NCBI GenBank assembly: GCA_002435745.1
Contig: DIWT01000052.1
Coordinates: forward strand, 6,607 to 70,606
Origin: a bacterium UBP15_UBA6099
GTDB lineage: Bacteria > UBP15 > UBA6099
DNA length: 64,000 bases
Reading direction: 5' to 3'
The first letter of the stretch is position 1, and the number at the start of each line of letters is the position of its first letter. Positions 28,776 through 38,331 of this stretch are shown in pieces. The translations under genes were made by a program, and so were the position numbers. The notes beneath the pieces are model-generated. The model was not told where the DNA came from, did not search any database, and saw only the letters and a program-made list of their open reading frames with translations.

Positions 28776-29417
28776 TCAGATGTTTATTGCGTCAAGACCG
28801 TGTTTGCGCGCAAACTGCATCAGTTCATAATTGTCGTCAATTTTTAGCTTTTCTTTGATCCTTGATTTATAAGTTGAAACCGCGCTTTCGCTGACATCCA
28901 ACTCGATGGCGATCTCTCGCATCTTCATGTGTTTCGCCATTCTCGATAGTATCTGCAACTCTCTTTTCGACATGGACGATATCGGATTTTCAGAGGCGGA
29001 GCCGCGCTGCTGGGCGATTATCTTTTCCATGATGGTTTCAGAAACGCATATTTTTCCGTTCGCCGCTTTTCTTACCGCCGTGTCAAGCTCGCCCGGAGCC
29101 GAGCCTTTCAATATGAAGCCGATTGCTCCGTCTCTAAGCGCGCGCTTTGCGAACTCCTCGTTGTCGTGCATTGTCAGAAACACGACGGCCGCCGCAGGTC
29201 GCGCTTCTTTGACTTTCACCAGAATGTCAAGACCGCTCATTCCGGGCATATCCAGATCTAGCAACATTACGTCGAACCCGATTTTGACAATCTTCTCCAA
29301 CGCCTCCTGCCCGGAACCGGCTTCAGCGACGACTTTTATGTCGCCTTTCACCTCTAGGATCCGCCTGACCCCGTCCCTTACAATTTCATGGTCGTCGCAT
29401 AGAAAAACCCTTATCAT
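28776..29417 (-). CDS. NarL/FixJ-family response regulator with LuxR-type HTH
   Basis: A 213-residue DNA-binding regulator: REC domain (DDHE at residues 7-10, phospho-acceptor Asp in MLLDLDMPGMSG near residue 54, Lys in LKGS) and a C-terminal LuxR-type helix-turn-helix (SMSKRELQILSRMAKHMKMR). Its ATG overlaps the stop of the histidine kinase gene by four bases, so the two are a translationally coupled two-component pair; HisKA_3 kinases usually signal to NarL-type regulators. The regulated promoters are unknown; the neighbouring chemosensory and pilus genes are natural candidates. Confidence 0.93.
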   Translation of the reverse strand: MIRVFLCDDHEIVRDGVRRILEVKGDIKVVAEAGSGQEALEKIVKIGFDVMLLDLDMPGMSGLDILVKVKEARPAAAVVFLTMHDNEEFAKRALRDGAIGFILKGSAPGELDTAVRKAANGKICVSETIMEKIIAQQRGSASENPISSMSKRELQILSRMAKHMKMREIAIELDVSESAVSTYKSRIKEKLKIDDNYELMQFARKHGLDAINI

Positions 29418-32400
29418 CCTTTTTCTCCAGCGCGCGGGGACAACGGAGCGCGCGCGATTATTTCAGTTCCTTTGCCAATGCCGCTTATTATATTCAAGCT
29501 CCCGCCGCAATTCAAAATTCTTTCCTTCATTCCGATTATGCCGAATCGCATGTCCTTTTCCTCAAAAATTGTTTCAGGGTCAAAACCCGATCCATTGTCC
29601 GCAATTTTTAAAACAAGCTCCGCCCCTTGAGTTAGAGAAGATATGTCGGCCTTCGATGCTCCCGAATGCTTGAGAGCGTTGGTCAGGGCTTCCTGCGCCA
29701 CCCTATATAGCGATATCTGGGTTTCATCCTCCAAACCCTCGAAGTCGTTTTCATTTACATCTGTTTCTACTTCCATCCTGCCGATTCCAGAAATTTCTCT
29801 TGCGAGCATTTCCAGCGCGGTCTTGAGTCCGAGCCTGTCCAATTCCACCGGGCGCAACCCTTTGCATATCCCCCTCAACTCCGTCGCCGCCTTTACCGCC
29901 AGAGATGATAGTTTTCGGATTTCCTCCGACTCCGCTCTTTCTTTCGCCAGAAGAAACTCTGATTCCATAGCCAGCGCGGCGATGTGTCTTCCCATGATGT
30001 CATGCAGTTCGCGGGCAAGCCTTGCGCGTTCCTCCTCCTGCGCGGTTATCAGTTTTCGGGACAGCCCTTTCATCTTTTCTTCGCTCTCTATAAGAAGCTC
30101 CTCGGCTCTCTTTCTAGCCGATATGTCCGCGCCCACGCAGAGTATTTCGATCCTCTTTTCTTTTTCATTGTAAAGCTGCCTGTTGGACCAGTTTATCCAT
30201 ATCCGCGAGCCGTCTTTTCTCATGTTTTCATTCTCGTTCGACTCGTAATCCAAGGTGTTAGTGCAAATATCGGTTACCATTCGCCTGAGATCCCTGCCCG
30301 AACTGTCCGTTTCCGGGACTATCGTGCCTACTACGTTTTTGCCTATCAACTCCCCCTTTGAATAACTGAAAAGCTCTTCGGCGTGTTTATTGATGAAAAT
30401 GATTTCTCCATTCACGTCTATGCGGAGAATAATGCTGTTCGCGCTTTCAACAAGTTCTCGGTATCTGGCTTCGCTTTCGACAAGCGCAAACTCCGCGAAC
30501 TTTCTCTTGGTGACGTCGTTAGAGCAGATGAGAACATTTTCAAAACCGCCGTAGCTGAGGTAATCCACAGACGAGGAAAGGCATCTGTCGTTAGGCGGTT
30601 TTTCCGGAGCGGCGGTGAACCACATCTCAATGTCGAAACTTCTGCGTTTCGTGTTGAAAGCGTCGCGGACGGCGGAAGACACCGCGCAGGAATCGCACAA
30701 CTCGCCGAAACCGCATCCCAGCGCGCTGTTCTTGTCGTTCGCGCACCTCATCGCGTCCCCGAACATCATTCCGACCATTTCGTCGTTGGACCGAGACGCA
30801 AACCGAGTAGCCGCGTCATTGGCTTTCACCACCCGGAAAGTCCTGTCCACCAGCAGCATCGCCATCGGCGCGCTGGAGTGTATCGCTGATAGTTCGGCGA
30901 GAACCTTTTCCAGTTCGCTCTCCGCTTTCTTTCTATCGGAGATATCGGTGAAAATTCCGGCTATCTGCCCCGGCTCCGGGCTGAAAATCGTGACTCCTAA
31001 ATATTTATCCCAGTATTTAGAGTAAATTTCAAAACTCTCCGGGCGCCGCGTCATCGCCGCCGTTTTGAATAATTCGATCAGATGCCTATCAGAGTCATGT
31101 ATCGCCGCGCTCGCGGTCTTCCCTATAATCTTTTCCGATTTCACCCCCGATATGCGCTCGAATGAAGAATTCAACGCTGAGAAGTGGAAATCCAAAGGGC
31201 GTCTTTGATCGTCGTATAATATGTCGCAGATGACAAGGCCTTCCGTCATGCTTTCGAAAAGGGTCTGATATTTCTTTTCTGTTTTAATCCGCGCCAATTC
31301 CGAAGACGCCCTGACCGCAAAACTCTTCAAAAGAGAAATCGTTTGGGGGCGTTCTGTCATTGGTTTGTCGTCAATGACGGCTATAACCCCGATCACGTTT
31401 CCGTGCCTGTCAAAAAGAGGAGCCCCCCAAAAACTTGCGTTCGCCCAGCCGTCCGTCGCGGCGAATCTCGGCAAGAGCCGGCCCGCTCCGTTCTGTCTCA
31501 GAATCGCCCGGAAGTGAAGCACATCCGCGAAAAGAGTCCCCCCTGCGTCAAAGGAAAAACCCTCTCTATATTCGCCGTCGACCCAAACGGCCATAGCAGT
31601 CGCCACTCCATGATTCTCATCATCCAAGGTGGCGATTATCGCGCCTCTCTTCATGAGCGTGAAGGCGAGTTGTTTGGCGAGAAATTCGAAAATATTTGAT
31701 TTCGAGCCGATGCCGCTTTCCGCCACCGCCCTCAATGCTTCGTCCGCTCTCTTCTGCTCGGTGACGTCTCTTATGGTCGCCAACACCGTAGGTCTTCCTC
31801 GGAACTCCATCCTAGACAACCCAACCGAAGCGTCAAATTCTTTGCCGTCCAGCCTGCAGTGCGTCCAATCAAAATAATGGAAACCTTTTTCTAGAGCGAT
31901 TTCCACCATTGAGCTTGCTTTCAGTATCGTGTCGGAACCGTCCTTCTGCTTCGGCGGAGCAAGGTTGACCGGCGACATGCCGATTAGGTCCGTCTCCGAA
32001 TCTGCCCCGAACATTTTTATGGCGGCTTGATTGCAGGAGGAGAACTTCCACTCGAGCAAATCCAGCGTCATTATGGCGTCGCTCAGGTTTGAGACAAGCG
32101 TCCTGAAACGCGACTCGCTTTCGACCATCCTGATCTCCGCTCGCTTCCTCATAAGCACGCCCACGAAGACCATGGAGATCCTCTCGATTGTCTCAATGTC
32201 TTCCGCTTCGTACCCTCCGGGTTTGTTGCCAAGAAAAAAAGCTCTGACGATCTGACGATCATTGAGAACCGGAACGCATACGCAAGAGGAAATGCCGCGC
32301 GGCATGCCGTCTTTCGCGCCCTCGAAGTAAATCTCTAGCGGCGTGTTCATCGCCACGATATCCCTGTTTTCCTTCGCAAGCTTGACTATCTCGCCATATT

Positions 32401-33745
32401 CAAAATCTTCAAGCGTGTTTCGGAACAGCATGATTTCAAATGGGCCGGAACTGTCGTGGCTCAATCCCGCGGCCGCGATGTCGAACCCTATCTCCGGGTT
32501 GTCTAAAACAACGAATCCGAACTCGCTCCCTGTCAGTTTCAGCATCTCATCGAGGAAGAAAAGAGCCAGCTTATTGACATCGTCGCAGATCATCGACTCG
32601 ATAAGGAACTTGTTGATGGCGTCCAGAGAGTCTCTCTGGCCCGCCGCGGCCTGCTCGGCATCTCTTCGATGAAGAGATTCCCGGGCCGCCTCGATATGTT
32701 TTTTCTCAAGAGCTTCCAGAGTCCGGTTTATACCAGTTGAGAGAGCCCCGATCTCGTCTCTCCCCTCCTGCCTTACGCGCGCCGAGAAGTCCGCATCCCG
32801 CGATATTCCTCCAAATGATTTTGACAGCCTTTGAATCCTCGCCGTCACTTGCCTGTGGATAATTTCGAGCAGGATAACGATGAGTATTATTACGCCTATC
32901 ATGGTGTATAGCCTAAACGCTGCGAGAGCTTTTCTGCCTTGAATCTTTATCGCGCTCGGCCTCACAAATTCCAAATAAAAAGCCGGGGCTCCGTTCACGT
33001 CCGGAAACATCGTCACGCATCGTGTCCTGTCGAAATCAAGCAATTCAATGTGAGAAGGAAAAGACGCGGGGTCAGCGCGTCCCGAGATAATAAGCTCTCC
33101 GGGCAAATCCGGGTCGCCGGGAAAATAAAGCCTAATCGGCAACCTAACTATTCCCGAATAAGCCCTTGCAAGAGATTCATCCACGAATCTAGCCATGATG
33201 AGCGTGCCGCGCATCGGGCCTTCCGCTTCGCTTGTGAGGATAGACCACGTGAAGAAAAGAGCGGGCCTTCCTCCCAAAGCGACAACCCCGTCGCGGCCGC
33301 TTTTTTCGCCGGGAGCCAGTATGCTCCCGCTCGCAGCCAGAGCCACAAGCTCTTCAGGAACCGGAATTTCCTCGTTCCTGCCCGTGTCGAATGCTTTGGC
33401 ATAAATGATTTTTCCTTCCATGTCGGCAATCGCTATCAGATTCAGCCCTGCCGAGATGAAAGTGGCGTCCATCATGTTTTTTTCAATATAACTAGCCGGA
33501 TCGCCCTCTCCGCCCGCAAAACGATAGGTTTCCGTCCGTTGCGCCCAGTCCTTGAGCATGGTCTGGCTTCTTTTAAGCTCCGCGTAGTGCGCGTGCTCTA
33601 TCCTTCCGATATCATCAATGACGGACTGTTGTTCGAGAACGTCGAATTTCCTCATTAAAGTGGCGTCGATTATCATGTCGCGCGCGGTAAACGTTATTGC
33701 CGACAAAGCGACGAAAAACAACGCGAGTTTCAACTGCAAAGACAT
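29414..33745 (-). CDS. Multi-PAS/GAF hybrid sensor histidine kinase (HisKA_3 type) with periplasmic CHASE4-like domain
   Basis: A 1443-residue kinase. TM1 is near residues 4-22, a CHASE4-like periplasmic region spans about 30-275, TM2 about 280-297, then HAMP (about 300-350), GAF (about 375-530), PAS (540-665), GAF (680-820), PAS (825-940), PAS (950-1085) and PAS (1090-1215), followed by HisKA_3 with RLARELHDIMGRH (phospho-His1248) and an HATPase ending GKGTEI. The third PAS contains a cysteine cluster (CGFGELCDSC). Start ATG 33745 has GGAG six bases upstream; the ATG at 33778 does not. Numbering is from 33745. It signals to the NarL regulator encoded next. Confidence 0.93.
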   Translation of the reverse strand: MSLQLKLALFFVALSAITFTARDMIIDATLMRKFDVLEQQSVIDDIGRIEHAHYAELKRSQTMLKDWAQRTETYRFAGGEGDPASYIEKNMMDATFISAGLNLIAIADMEGKIIYAKAFDTGRNEEIPVPEELVALAASGSILAPGEKSGRDGVVALGGRPALFFTWSILTSEAEGPMRGTLIMARFVDESLARAYSGIVRLPIRLYFPGDPDLPGELIISGRADPASFPSHIELLDFDRTRCVTMFPDVNGAPAFYLEFVRPSAIKIQGRKALAAFRLYTMIGVIILIVILLEIIHRQVTARIQRLSKSFGGISRDADFSARVRQEGRDEIGALSTGINRTLEALEKKHIEAARESLHRRDAEQAAAGQRDSLDAINKFLIESMICDDVNKLALFFLDEMLKLTGSEFGFVVLDNPEIGFDIAAAGLSHDSSGPFEIMLFRNTLEDFEYGEIVKLAKENRDIVAMNTPLEIYFEGAKDGMPRGISSCVCVPVLNDRQIVRAFFLGNKPGGYEAEDIETIERISMVFVGVLMRKRAEIRMVESESRFRTLVSNLSDAIMTLDLLEWKFSSCNQAAIKMFGADSETDLIGMSPVNLAPPKQKDGSDTILKASSMVEIALEKGFHYFDWTHCRLDGKEFDASVGLSRMEFRGRPTVLATIRDVTEQKRADEALRAVAESGIGSKSNIFEFLAKQLAFTLMKRGAIIATLDDENHGVATAMAVWVDGEYREGFSFDAGGTLFADVLHFRAILRQNGAGRLLPRFAATDGWANASFWGAPLFDRHGNVIGVIAVIDDKPMTERPQTISLLKSFAVRASSELARIKTEKKYQTLFESMTEGLVICDILYDDQRRPLDFHFSALNSSFERISGVKSEKIIGKTASAAIHDSDRHLIELFKTAAMTRRPESFEIYSKYWDKYLGVTIFSPEPGQIAGIFTDISDRKKAESELEKVLAELSAIHSSAPMAMLLVDRTFRVVKANDAATRFASRSNDEMVGMMFGDAMRCANDKNSALGCGFGELCDSCAVSSAVRDAFNTKRRSFDIEMWFTAAPEKPPNDRCLSSSVDYLSYGGFENVLICSNDVTKRKFAEFALVESEARYRELVESANSIILRIDVNGEIIFINKHAEELFSYSKGELIGKNVVGTIVPETDSSGRDLRRMVTDICTNTLDYESNENENMRKDGSRIWINWSNRQLYNEKEKRIEILCVGADISARKRAEELLIESEEKMKGLSRKLITAQEEERARLARELHDIMGRHIAALAMESEFLLAKERAESEEIRKLSSLAVKAATELRGICKGLRPVELDRLGLKTALEMLAREISGIGRMEVETDVNENDFEGLEDETQISLYRVAQEALTNALKHSGASKADISSLTQGAELVLKIADNGSGFDPETIFEEKDMRFGIIGMKERILNCGGSLNIISGIGKGTEIIARAPLSPRAGEKG

Positions 33746-33861
33746 GATGTTCTCCGCCTGTGAATCTCTGGCGCGCAAATAAAACGTCGCCTGCGCGCGC
33801 TGATTTTCGGGCTATACGGCCCGATTGATTTGCGACTCAATTCTGACCATAATTTATTCTA

Positions 33862-33889
33862 ATTTTATCACGTAATTGTTGTATTTCAA
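33862..33889 (-). promoter_or_regulatory. Sigma-70-type promoter for the histidine kinase / signalling block
   Basis: Minus strand TTGAAA (33889-33884), 16-base spacer, TAAAAT (33867-33862), giving a leader of about 110 bases to the kinase start. The 400-base region 33746-34145 is otherwise gene-free and also contains the divergent pdxS promoter. Confidence 0.6.
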
Positions 33890-33978
33890 ATTCTTGTCGG
33901 CAGCTTTGTTCATGCGGGAATAAAACGTCCGGTGAACAGGAGGAATCAAATTAGATTTCAATGCATGATTAAGACAAA

Positions 33979-34007
33979 TTGAATTCGCAAATTTGATGTG
34001 TTACAAT
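33979..34007 (+). promoter_or_regulatory. Sigma-70-type promoter for pdxST
   Basis: TTGAAT (33979-33984), 17-base spacer, TACAAT (34002-34007). The ATG codons at 33993 and 33996 of the long pdxS frame lie inside this promoter, which supports the downstream start at 34146 and a leader of about 130 bases. Confidence 0.7.
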
Positions 34008-34145
34008 TCGCGCATACGCGGGACGCGGCTGAAGCGGCGAAGCGCGGCCGTGGTTTTGAGTTTTTTGGCGTCCGGCCCGCGTCGTCGTTCGGCAAAGCAA
34101 AATAAAACGATCCGGCGCGTCCGGTTGGAACAGGAGATGAGAAAG

Positions 34146-35045
34146 ATGGAAGAGAAAGGCACGATGCGGGTCAAGATAGGGCTCGCGGAGATGTTGAAGG
34201 GCGGAGTGATAATGGACGTCACCACGCCGGAGCAGGCGCTGATAGCCGCCGAGGCCGGCGCGGCTGCGGTGATGGCGCTAGAGCGCGTCCCCGCCGACAT
34301 CAGGAGAGACGGCGGCGTCGCCCGCATGGCCGACCCCAATGTGATCGACGGCATTATCAAGGCTCTCAAGGAAAAGAAATACGAAGTGCCGGTGATGGCG
34401 AAAGCCAGAATCGGGCATTTTGTGGAGGCTCAAATATTAGAGGCGATGGGAGTGGACTTCGTGGACGAGAGCGAAGTGCTGACGCCCGCCGACGAGCATT
34501 TCCATATCGACAAGCATAAATTTAAAGTTCCGTTCGTGTGCGGAGCGAGAAACCTCGGCGAGGCGCTGCGCAGGATCGGCGAAGGCGCGGCGATGATAAG
34601 AACCAAAGGAGAGGCCGGCTCCGGCGACGTGGTCGAAGCGGTGCGCCACATGCGCGCCGTAACGGGCGACATCAGGCGGTTGACTCAGTTGCCGGATGAA
34701 GAGTTGATGACGGAAGCGAAGAACCTCGGCGCTCCTTACGATTTGGTGAAATACGTTAAAGAGAACGGCAAACTGCCGGTGCCGAATTTCGCGGCGGGAG
34801 GGATCGCCACTCCGGCGGACGCCGCGCTGATGATGATGCTGGGGGCGGAAGCGGTGTTTGTCGGCTCCGGGATATTCAAGAGCGAGGACCCGGCGTCGCG
34901 CGCGAAGGCCATAGTGGACGCGGTTACGCACTACCGCGACCCGAAGGTTCTAGCGGAAGTCTCGCGGGGGCTTAAAGGCGCGATGCGCGGGCTGGATGTT
35001 TCCAAGATGGACGAGAAAGACCTGCTTCAGACGCGGGGCTGGTAA
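34146..35045 (+). CDS. pdxS: PdxS, pyridoxal 5'-phosphate synthase subunit
   Basis: A 299-residue PdxS, the (beta/alpha)8 synthase that makes pyridoxal 5'-phosphate from ribose 5-phosphate, glyceraldehyde 3-phosphate and ammonia. Asp24 (GGVIMDV), Lys86 (VMAKARIGH) and Lys154 ([10 protein letters not shown]) match the known catalytic residues. The start is ATG 34146, with AGGAG nine bases upstream and family-typical length; the frame reaches back to 33993 but that part overlaps the promoter. PdxT, its ammonia-supplying partner, follows 15 bases later. Confidence 0.97.
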   Translation: MEEKGTMRVKIGLAEMLKGGVIMDVTTPEQALIAAEAGAAAVMALERVPADIRRDGGVARMADPNVIDGIIKALKEKKYEVPVMAKARIGHFVEAQILEAMGVDFVDESEVLTPADEHFHIDKHKFKVPFVCGARNLGEALRRIGEGAAMIRTKGEAGSGDVVEAVRHMRAVTGDIRRLTQLPDEELMTEAKNLGAPYDLVKYVKENGKLPVPNFAAGGIATPADAALMMMLGAEAVFVGSGIFKSEDPASRAKAIVDAVTHYRDPKVLAEVSRGLKGAMRGLDVSKMDEKDLLQTRGW

Positions 35046-35060
35046 GGCGGAGCACACACT

Positions 35061-35660
35061 TTGGGCAGAATCGGCGCGCTCGCGCTGCAGGGCGATTTCG
35101 AGCTTCATATAAAGATGTTGCGCAGGGCCGGCGTCGAGGCGGTAGAGATAAGAACGCCCGCGCAACTCGACTCGGTGTCCGGGCTTGTCATACCCGGCGG
35201 GGAAAGCACGACTGTCTCCCGCCTTATGCGCAGATACGGCCTAGACAAGGCCATCCGCGACAGATACCTTTCCGGCTCTCTGGCGGTGTACGGGACCTGC
35301 ATGGGAATGATACTCGTCTGCTCGGACACGGAGGGCGACCATGATCTGGCGCAATTCGGCTTCATCGACGCGACGGTTGAACGCAACGCGTACGGCCCTC
35401 AGGTGGAGAGCTTCGAGTCCGATATCGTAATCGACTCAGTGAACGGATCTGGGCCGATGCGGTTCCGGGCGGTGTTCATACGAGCGCCGAAGGTGACGCG
35501 GGTGGGCGACGGGGTAAAAATCCTAGCTAGCCACTCCGGCGCTCCCGCGCTCATAAGCCAAGGATTGTGTTTGGCGGGCAACTTCCATCCCGAACTTACG
35601 GACGACTGGCGTCTGCATAAATATTTCTTGGACGAATTCGCCGCCCGGATCGGAGACTGA
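35061..35660 (+). CDS. pdxT: PdxT, glutaminase subunit of pyridoxal phosphate synthase
   Basis: A 199-residue class I glutamine amidotransferase. The nucleophile Cys80 lies in YGTCMGMIL and the His176/Glu178 pair in GNFHPELT; PGGEST (45-50) forms the oxyanion-hole strand. It passes ammonia to PdxS in the PdxS12T12 complex. The start codon is TTG 35061 with GGAG eight bases upstream, at a normal distance after pdxS. The usual GTCAG next to the cysteine is GTCMG here, a mild variation. Confidence 0.95.
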   Translation: MGRIGALALQGDFELHIKMLRRAGVEAVEIRTPAQLDSVSGLVIPGGESTTVSRLMRRYGLDKAIRDRYLSGSLAVYGTCMGMILVCSDTEGDHDLAQFGFIDATVERNAYGPQVESFESDIVIDSVNGSGPMRFRAVFIRAPKVTRVGDGVKILASHSGAPALISQGLCLAGNFHPELTDDWRLHKYFLDEFAARIGD

Positions 35661-35666
35661 GGAACA

Positions 35667-36134
35667 ATGGAAGTCCACATAGACAAGGCCGGACGCGACA
35701 GGACGAGGAGATCGGGCAAGGCAGCCGCCTCGTCCAGAGCAAGAGCGGCAAAGTCCGCCTCCGCCGACGCGCCTTTCACCCGGAAGCTTCTCGAAGCCCA
35801 GCGCGCCGAGATTAAAGAAGAACTGGGACAGTTGCTTTCCGGCATCGACAAGCAGGCCGCGGAAATCGAAAAAAGCCTCACCTTCGAGTCGCTCGAAAAA
35901 TACAGAGAGATTGTAAGGAAGTTTGTGAATGTCGTGGTAAACGACTTGTTCGCGGTCGAAGAAAAACTGTCCGTCAGCCCTACCGGCAAGAAGAAGTCTC
36001 TGCTTCTGGTGAAAACCATAGACACGGAGCTTGCGGCGCTGGCCGAGGAGTTTGTCAAAAGACAGACGAACCTTCTGGCGTTCATGGCGAGGCTGGATCG
36101 CATTAGAGGGCTGTTGCTGGACATGTACACGTGA
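35667..36134 (+). CDS. YaaR family protein (DUF327)
   Basis: A 155-residue helical protein of the YaaR/DUF327 family; the core (about 40-155, ending RLDRIRGLLLDMYT) and position directly before holB and ricT match the yaaR-holB-yaaT order known from Firmicutes. Residues 1-35 are basic and low complexity. Function is not established for the family. ATG 35667 has GAGGAA upstream and the gene starts seven bases after the pdxT stop, so it belongs to the same transcript. Confidence 0.82.
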   Translation: MEVHIDKAGRDRTRRSGKAAASSRARAAKSASADAPFTRKLLEAQRAEIKEELGQLLSGIDKQAAEIEKSLTFESLEKYREIVRKFVNVVVNDLFAVEEKLSVSPTGKKKSLLLVKTIDTELAALAEEFVKRQTNLLAFMARLDRIRGLLLDMYT

Positions 36135-36141
36135 TAAAACG

Positions 36142-37131
36142 ATGCCGCTGAGAGATATAATCGGACAGAGCGTGGCTGTGAGGAGCCTGCTCGGGACGCT
36201 GAAGTCGGGCCGTCTCGGACATGCTTTTCTCTTCATCGGGCCGGCGGGCGTCGGCAAGCGGACGTCCGCGTTAGCGTTCGCTCAGGCCGTCAACTGCGCC
36301 GCCCCGAGGGACGACGCGGACGCTTGCGGCGTCTGCCCTTCATGCCGCCGCGTCGAACGCGGCGTTGACATAGACGCACGCGTCTACTCCCCCTCCAGAC
36401 AGGGCTACAGAAAAGAAGAGGCAAAGGAAATCCGCAACGACGCCCACATGACCCCTAACGCGGGGAAAAGACGGTTCCTCATTCTCGACGACGCGGACGC
36501 TATGGGGGCCGAAGCGGCGAACGCTTTGCTCAAAGTCATCGAAGAGCCTCCCGAAATGTCCGTCTTCGTGCTGCTGACGGAAAAAGCGGACAGGATAATG
36601 CCGACCATCAGGTCGCGCGTCCTCTCCGTGCCCTTCCGACCGCTCACTCCGGCGGAGGCGGCGGCGGTGGCCGGAGAAAGACTCTCCGGCGGTCAGGTTG
36701 ACTACCTGTTCCCCATCGCGCGCGGCAACATGGGAGAAATCCTGCGATTGAGCGAAGACAGGAAATTGAAAGAACTGTTCGAGGATGTGGAAGCGGAACT
36801 TTTCGAGAGGCTGCTGAAGGAAGCTTCCGCGTCGCCCACGAGGCTGGCCGAGGAAGTGGGAGCGCTCGCCGGAAGAATCGACCTGTCGACCGCCGAGGAC
36901 ACCGAATCCACCGCGCGGCGAAAGAGCGTTGCGGCCATCCTCGAAATAATGATGTCAATGGTTGAAAGAAAACACATGACGGTCGGCGCGGGCGTCGGCG
37001 AGATGAAACGCGGCTGCGCAATTCTCGAAACGCTTATGAACACGATACAGACCGTTCGGGGCGGCGGCCTGACGGAATCCGCCCTCGAAGCGATGGCGAT
37101 AAATTTGAAATCGAAAGCCGGAGCCGCCTGA
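36142..37131 (+). CDS. holB: DNA polymerase III delta' subunit (HolB-type clamp loader ATPase)
   Basis: A 329-residue AAA+ protein of the clamp loader. It carries HAFLFIGPAGVGKRTSA (P-loop at 33-39), a zinc site with Cys52, Cys62, Cys65 and Cys68 (CGVCPSC), the Walker B-like RRFLILDDADAM and the sensor-1 region VLLTEKADRIMPTIRSR. The usual SRC motif reads SRV here, so the arginine is kept but the cysteine is not. I use ATG 36142; the frame upstream overlaps yaaR and is a shadow. The ribosome site is weak, suggesting coupling to yaaR. Confidence 0.9.
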   Translation: MPLRDIIGQSVAVRSLLGTLKSGRLGHAFLFIGPAGVGKRTSALAFAQAVNCAAPRDDADACGVCPSCRRVERGVDIDARVYSPSRQGYRKEEAKEIRNDAHMTPNAGKRRFLILDDADAMGAEAANALLKVIEEPPEMSVFVLLTEKADRIMPTIRSRVLSVPFRPLTPAEAAAVAGERLSGGQVDYLFPIARGNMGEILRLSEDRKLKELFEDVEAELFERLLKEASASPTRLAEEVGALAGRIDLSTAEDTESTARRKSVAAILEIMMSMVERKHMTVGAGVGEMKRGCAILETLMNTIQTVRGGGLTESALEAMAINLKSKAGAA

Positions 37132-37205
37132 AAGGCGCGCGCCGCAAAATCGAAGCGAAGAAGCGATACGGGCGGTCACCCTCCCGGCGCGACTGGAGAA
37201 AATAG

Positions 37206-38216
37206 ATGATCGTTAGATGCGGAGAAGTAAGGATGGATTACCTGAACAGGTCTTTCCTGTTCGACGCCATAGGGCTGACCGAGCAGATCGAGCCGGGCGA
37301 CCTCGTGGTGGTGGAAACCGATTTCGGGATGGACATCGGACAGTTGATGCGCGAAATCTGCGAACAGGAAGTAGAGGCCGAGGCGCTTCCGCTGATGAAA
37401 CTGATGCGGAAGGTTAACGAGGACGACGCGGCGAAACTGGCGGGCGCGAACGAGAAAGAGACCCGCGCGCTTGAGGTCAGCGGCGAGGAAATTGAGAAGG
37501 CGAAACTGGGCATGAAGTTGGTCAGCGCCCGGTACACCTTCGACGGAACAAAAGTCACCCTCTGCTACACCGCCGAAGGGCGGGTCGATTTCAGGGAACT
37601 GGTAAAGACGCTGGCGTCGCGACTGCGGACGCGGATCGAGCTTCGGCAGGTGGGCGTGCGCGACGAGGCCAGACTCCACGGCGGCATCGGCCCCTGCGGC
37701 AGGCCCCTGTGCTGCGCCACTTTCCTGCGCGAGTTCCAATCCGTATCGATAAAAATGGCCAAAGAGCAAGGGCTGCCTCTCAATCCCACGAAAATATCGG
37801 GGATATGCGGCAGGCTTTTCTGCTGCCTGAAATACGAGCACGACACTTATATGGAAATCAAGAAAAAGATGCCCCGCATGGGCGAAGAGGTGACCATCGA
37901 GGGCGTGAAGGGGCGAGTGATCGGGCTGAGCATCCCCAAGAACTCGGTAGAGATCGAAACGCCCGACGGCGGAAGGTCGTGGGCGGAACTGCCTCCTCTG
38001 GAATTCGAAAACAGGTTCCAGCCCTGCGAGAGAAAATGCGGTTGCGGCTCCCCCGAAACAAACGTCCGAGACGCCGAAAACGCGGCTTTCAAAGACGAGC
38101 CGGACGACGTTTCGCAGCATAATACAGAGAACGCCGGCATAGAGACGGAGCCGGAAGATGACAGTAGACCTGTTCCCGTCCCGGCATCCGAAATCCCGGA
38201 CGGCAAAGAACGGTAG
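37206..38216 (+). CDS. ricT: PSP1-domain protein RicT (YaaT)
   Basis: A 336-residue PSP1/YaaT protein. The conserved region LHGGIGPCGRPLCCATFL (158-175) and ISGICGRLFCCLKYE (198-212) holds Cys164, 169, 170, 201, 206 and 207, the residues that bind iron-sulfur clusters in the Ric (Y-) complex. In Bacillus RicT works with RicA and RicF in RNase Y-dependent RNA maturation. A C-terminal extension adds Cys274, 278 and 280 and an acidic tail. ATG 37206 follows GGAG with seven-base spacing. Confidence 0.92.
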   Translation: MIVRCGEVRMDYLNRSFLFDAIGLTEQIEPGDLVVVETDFGMDIGQLMREICEQEVEAEALPLMKLMRKVNEDDAAKLAGANEKETRALEVSGEEIEKAKLGMKLVSARYTFDGTKVTLCYTAEGRVDFRELVKTLASRLRTRIELRQVGVRDEARLHGGIGPCGRPLCCATFLREFQSVSIKMAKEQGLPLNPTKISGICGRLFCCLKYEHDTYMEIKKKMPRMGEEVTIEGVKGRVIGLSIPKNSVEIETPDGGRSWAELPPLEFENRFQPCERKCGCGSPETNVRDAENAAFKDEPDDVSQHNTENAGIETEPEDDSRPVPVPASEIPDGKER

Positions 38217-38269
38217 CTTTTTTGTTCGGTTTCGACATGGACAAATCAGACACGGAAATGTATGTTTTA

Positions 38270-38286
38270 TATAGCATTAAGCTATA
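38270..38286. repeat. Small perfect inverted repeat upstream of the HD-GYP gene
   Basis: TATAGC-ATTAA-GCTATA, 46 bases before the HD-GYP start codon, in an AT-rich stretch that may include a weak promoter. It could be an operator; there is no T-run, so it is not a terminator of ricT. Confidence 0.4.
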
Positions 38287-38331
38287 CGGATAATAACTAG
38301 GGTTTAAGGCAGGCGGAGGAGCGCAGCGCAG

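Noticed and set aside
28658..28858. 66-residue plus-strand open frame between the two response regulators
   Set aside because: Overlaps the NarL regulator antisense, AT-rich, no ribosome site and no similarity I can recognise.
33993..34145. Upstream 51 codons of the pdxS frame as part of the protein
   Set aside because: They overlap the promoter -10 region, are Arg-rich and unlike any PdxS N-terminus; the ATG at 34146 has a proper ribosome site.
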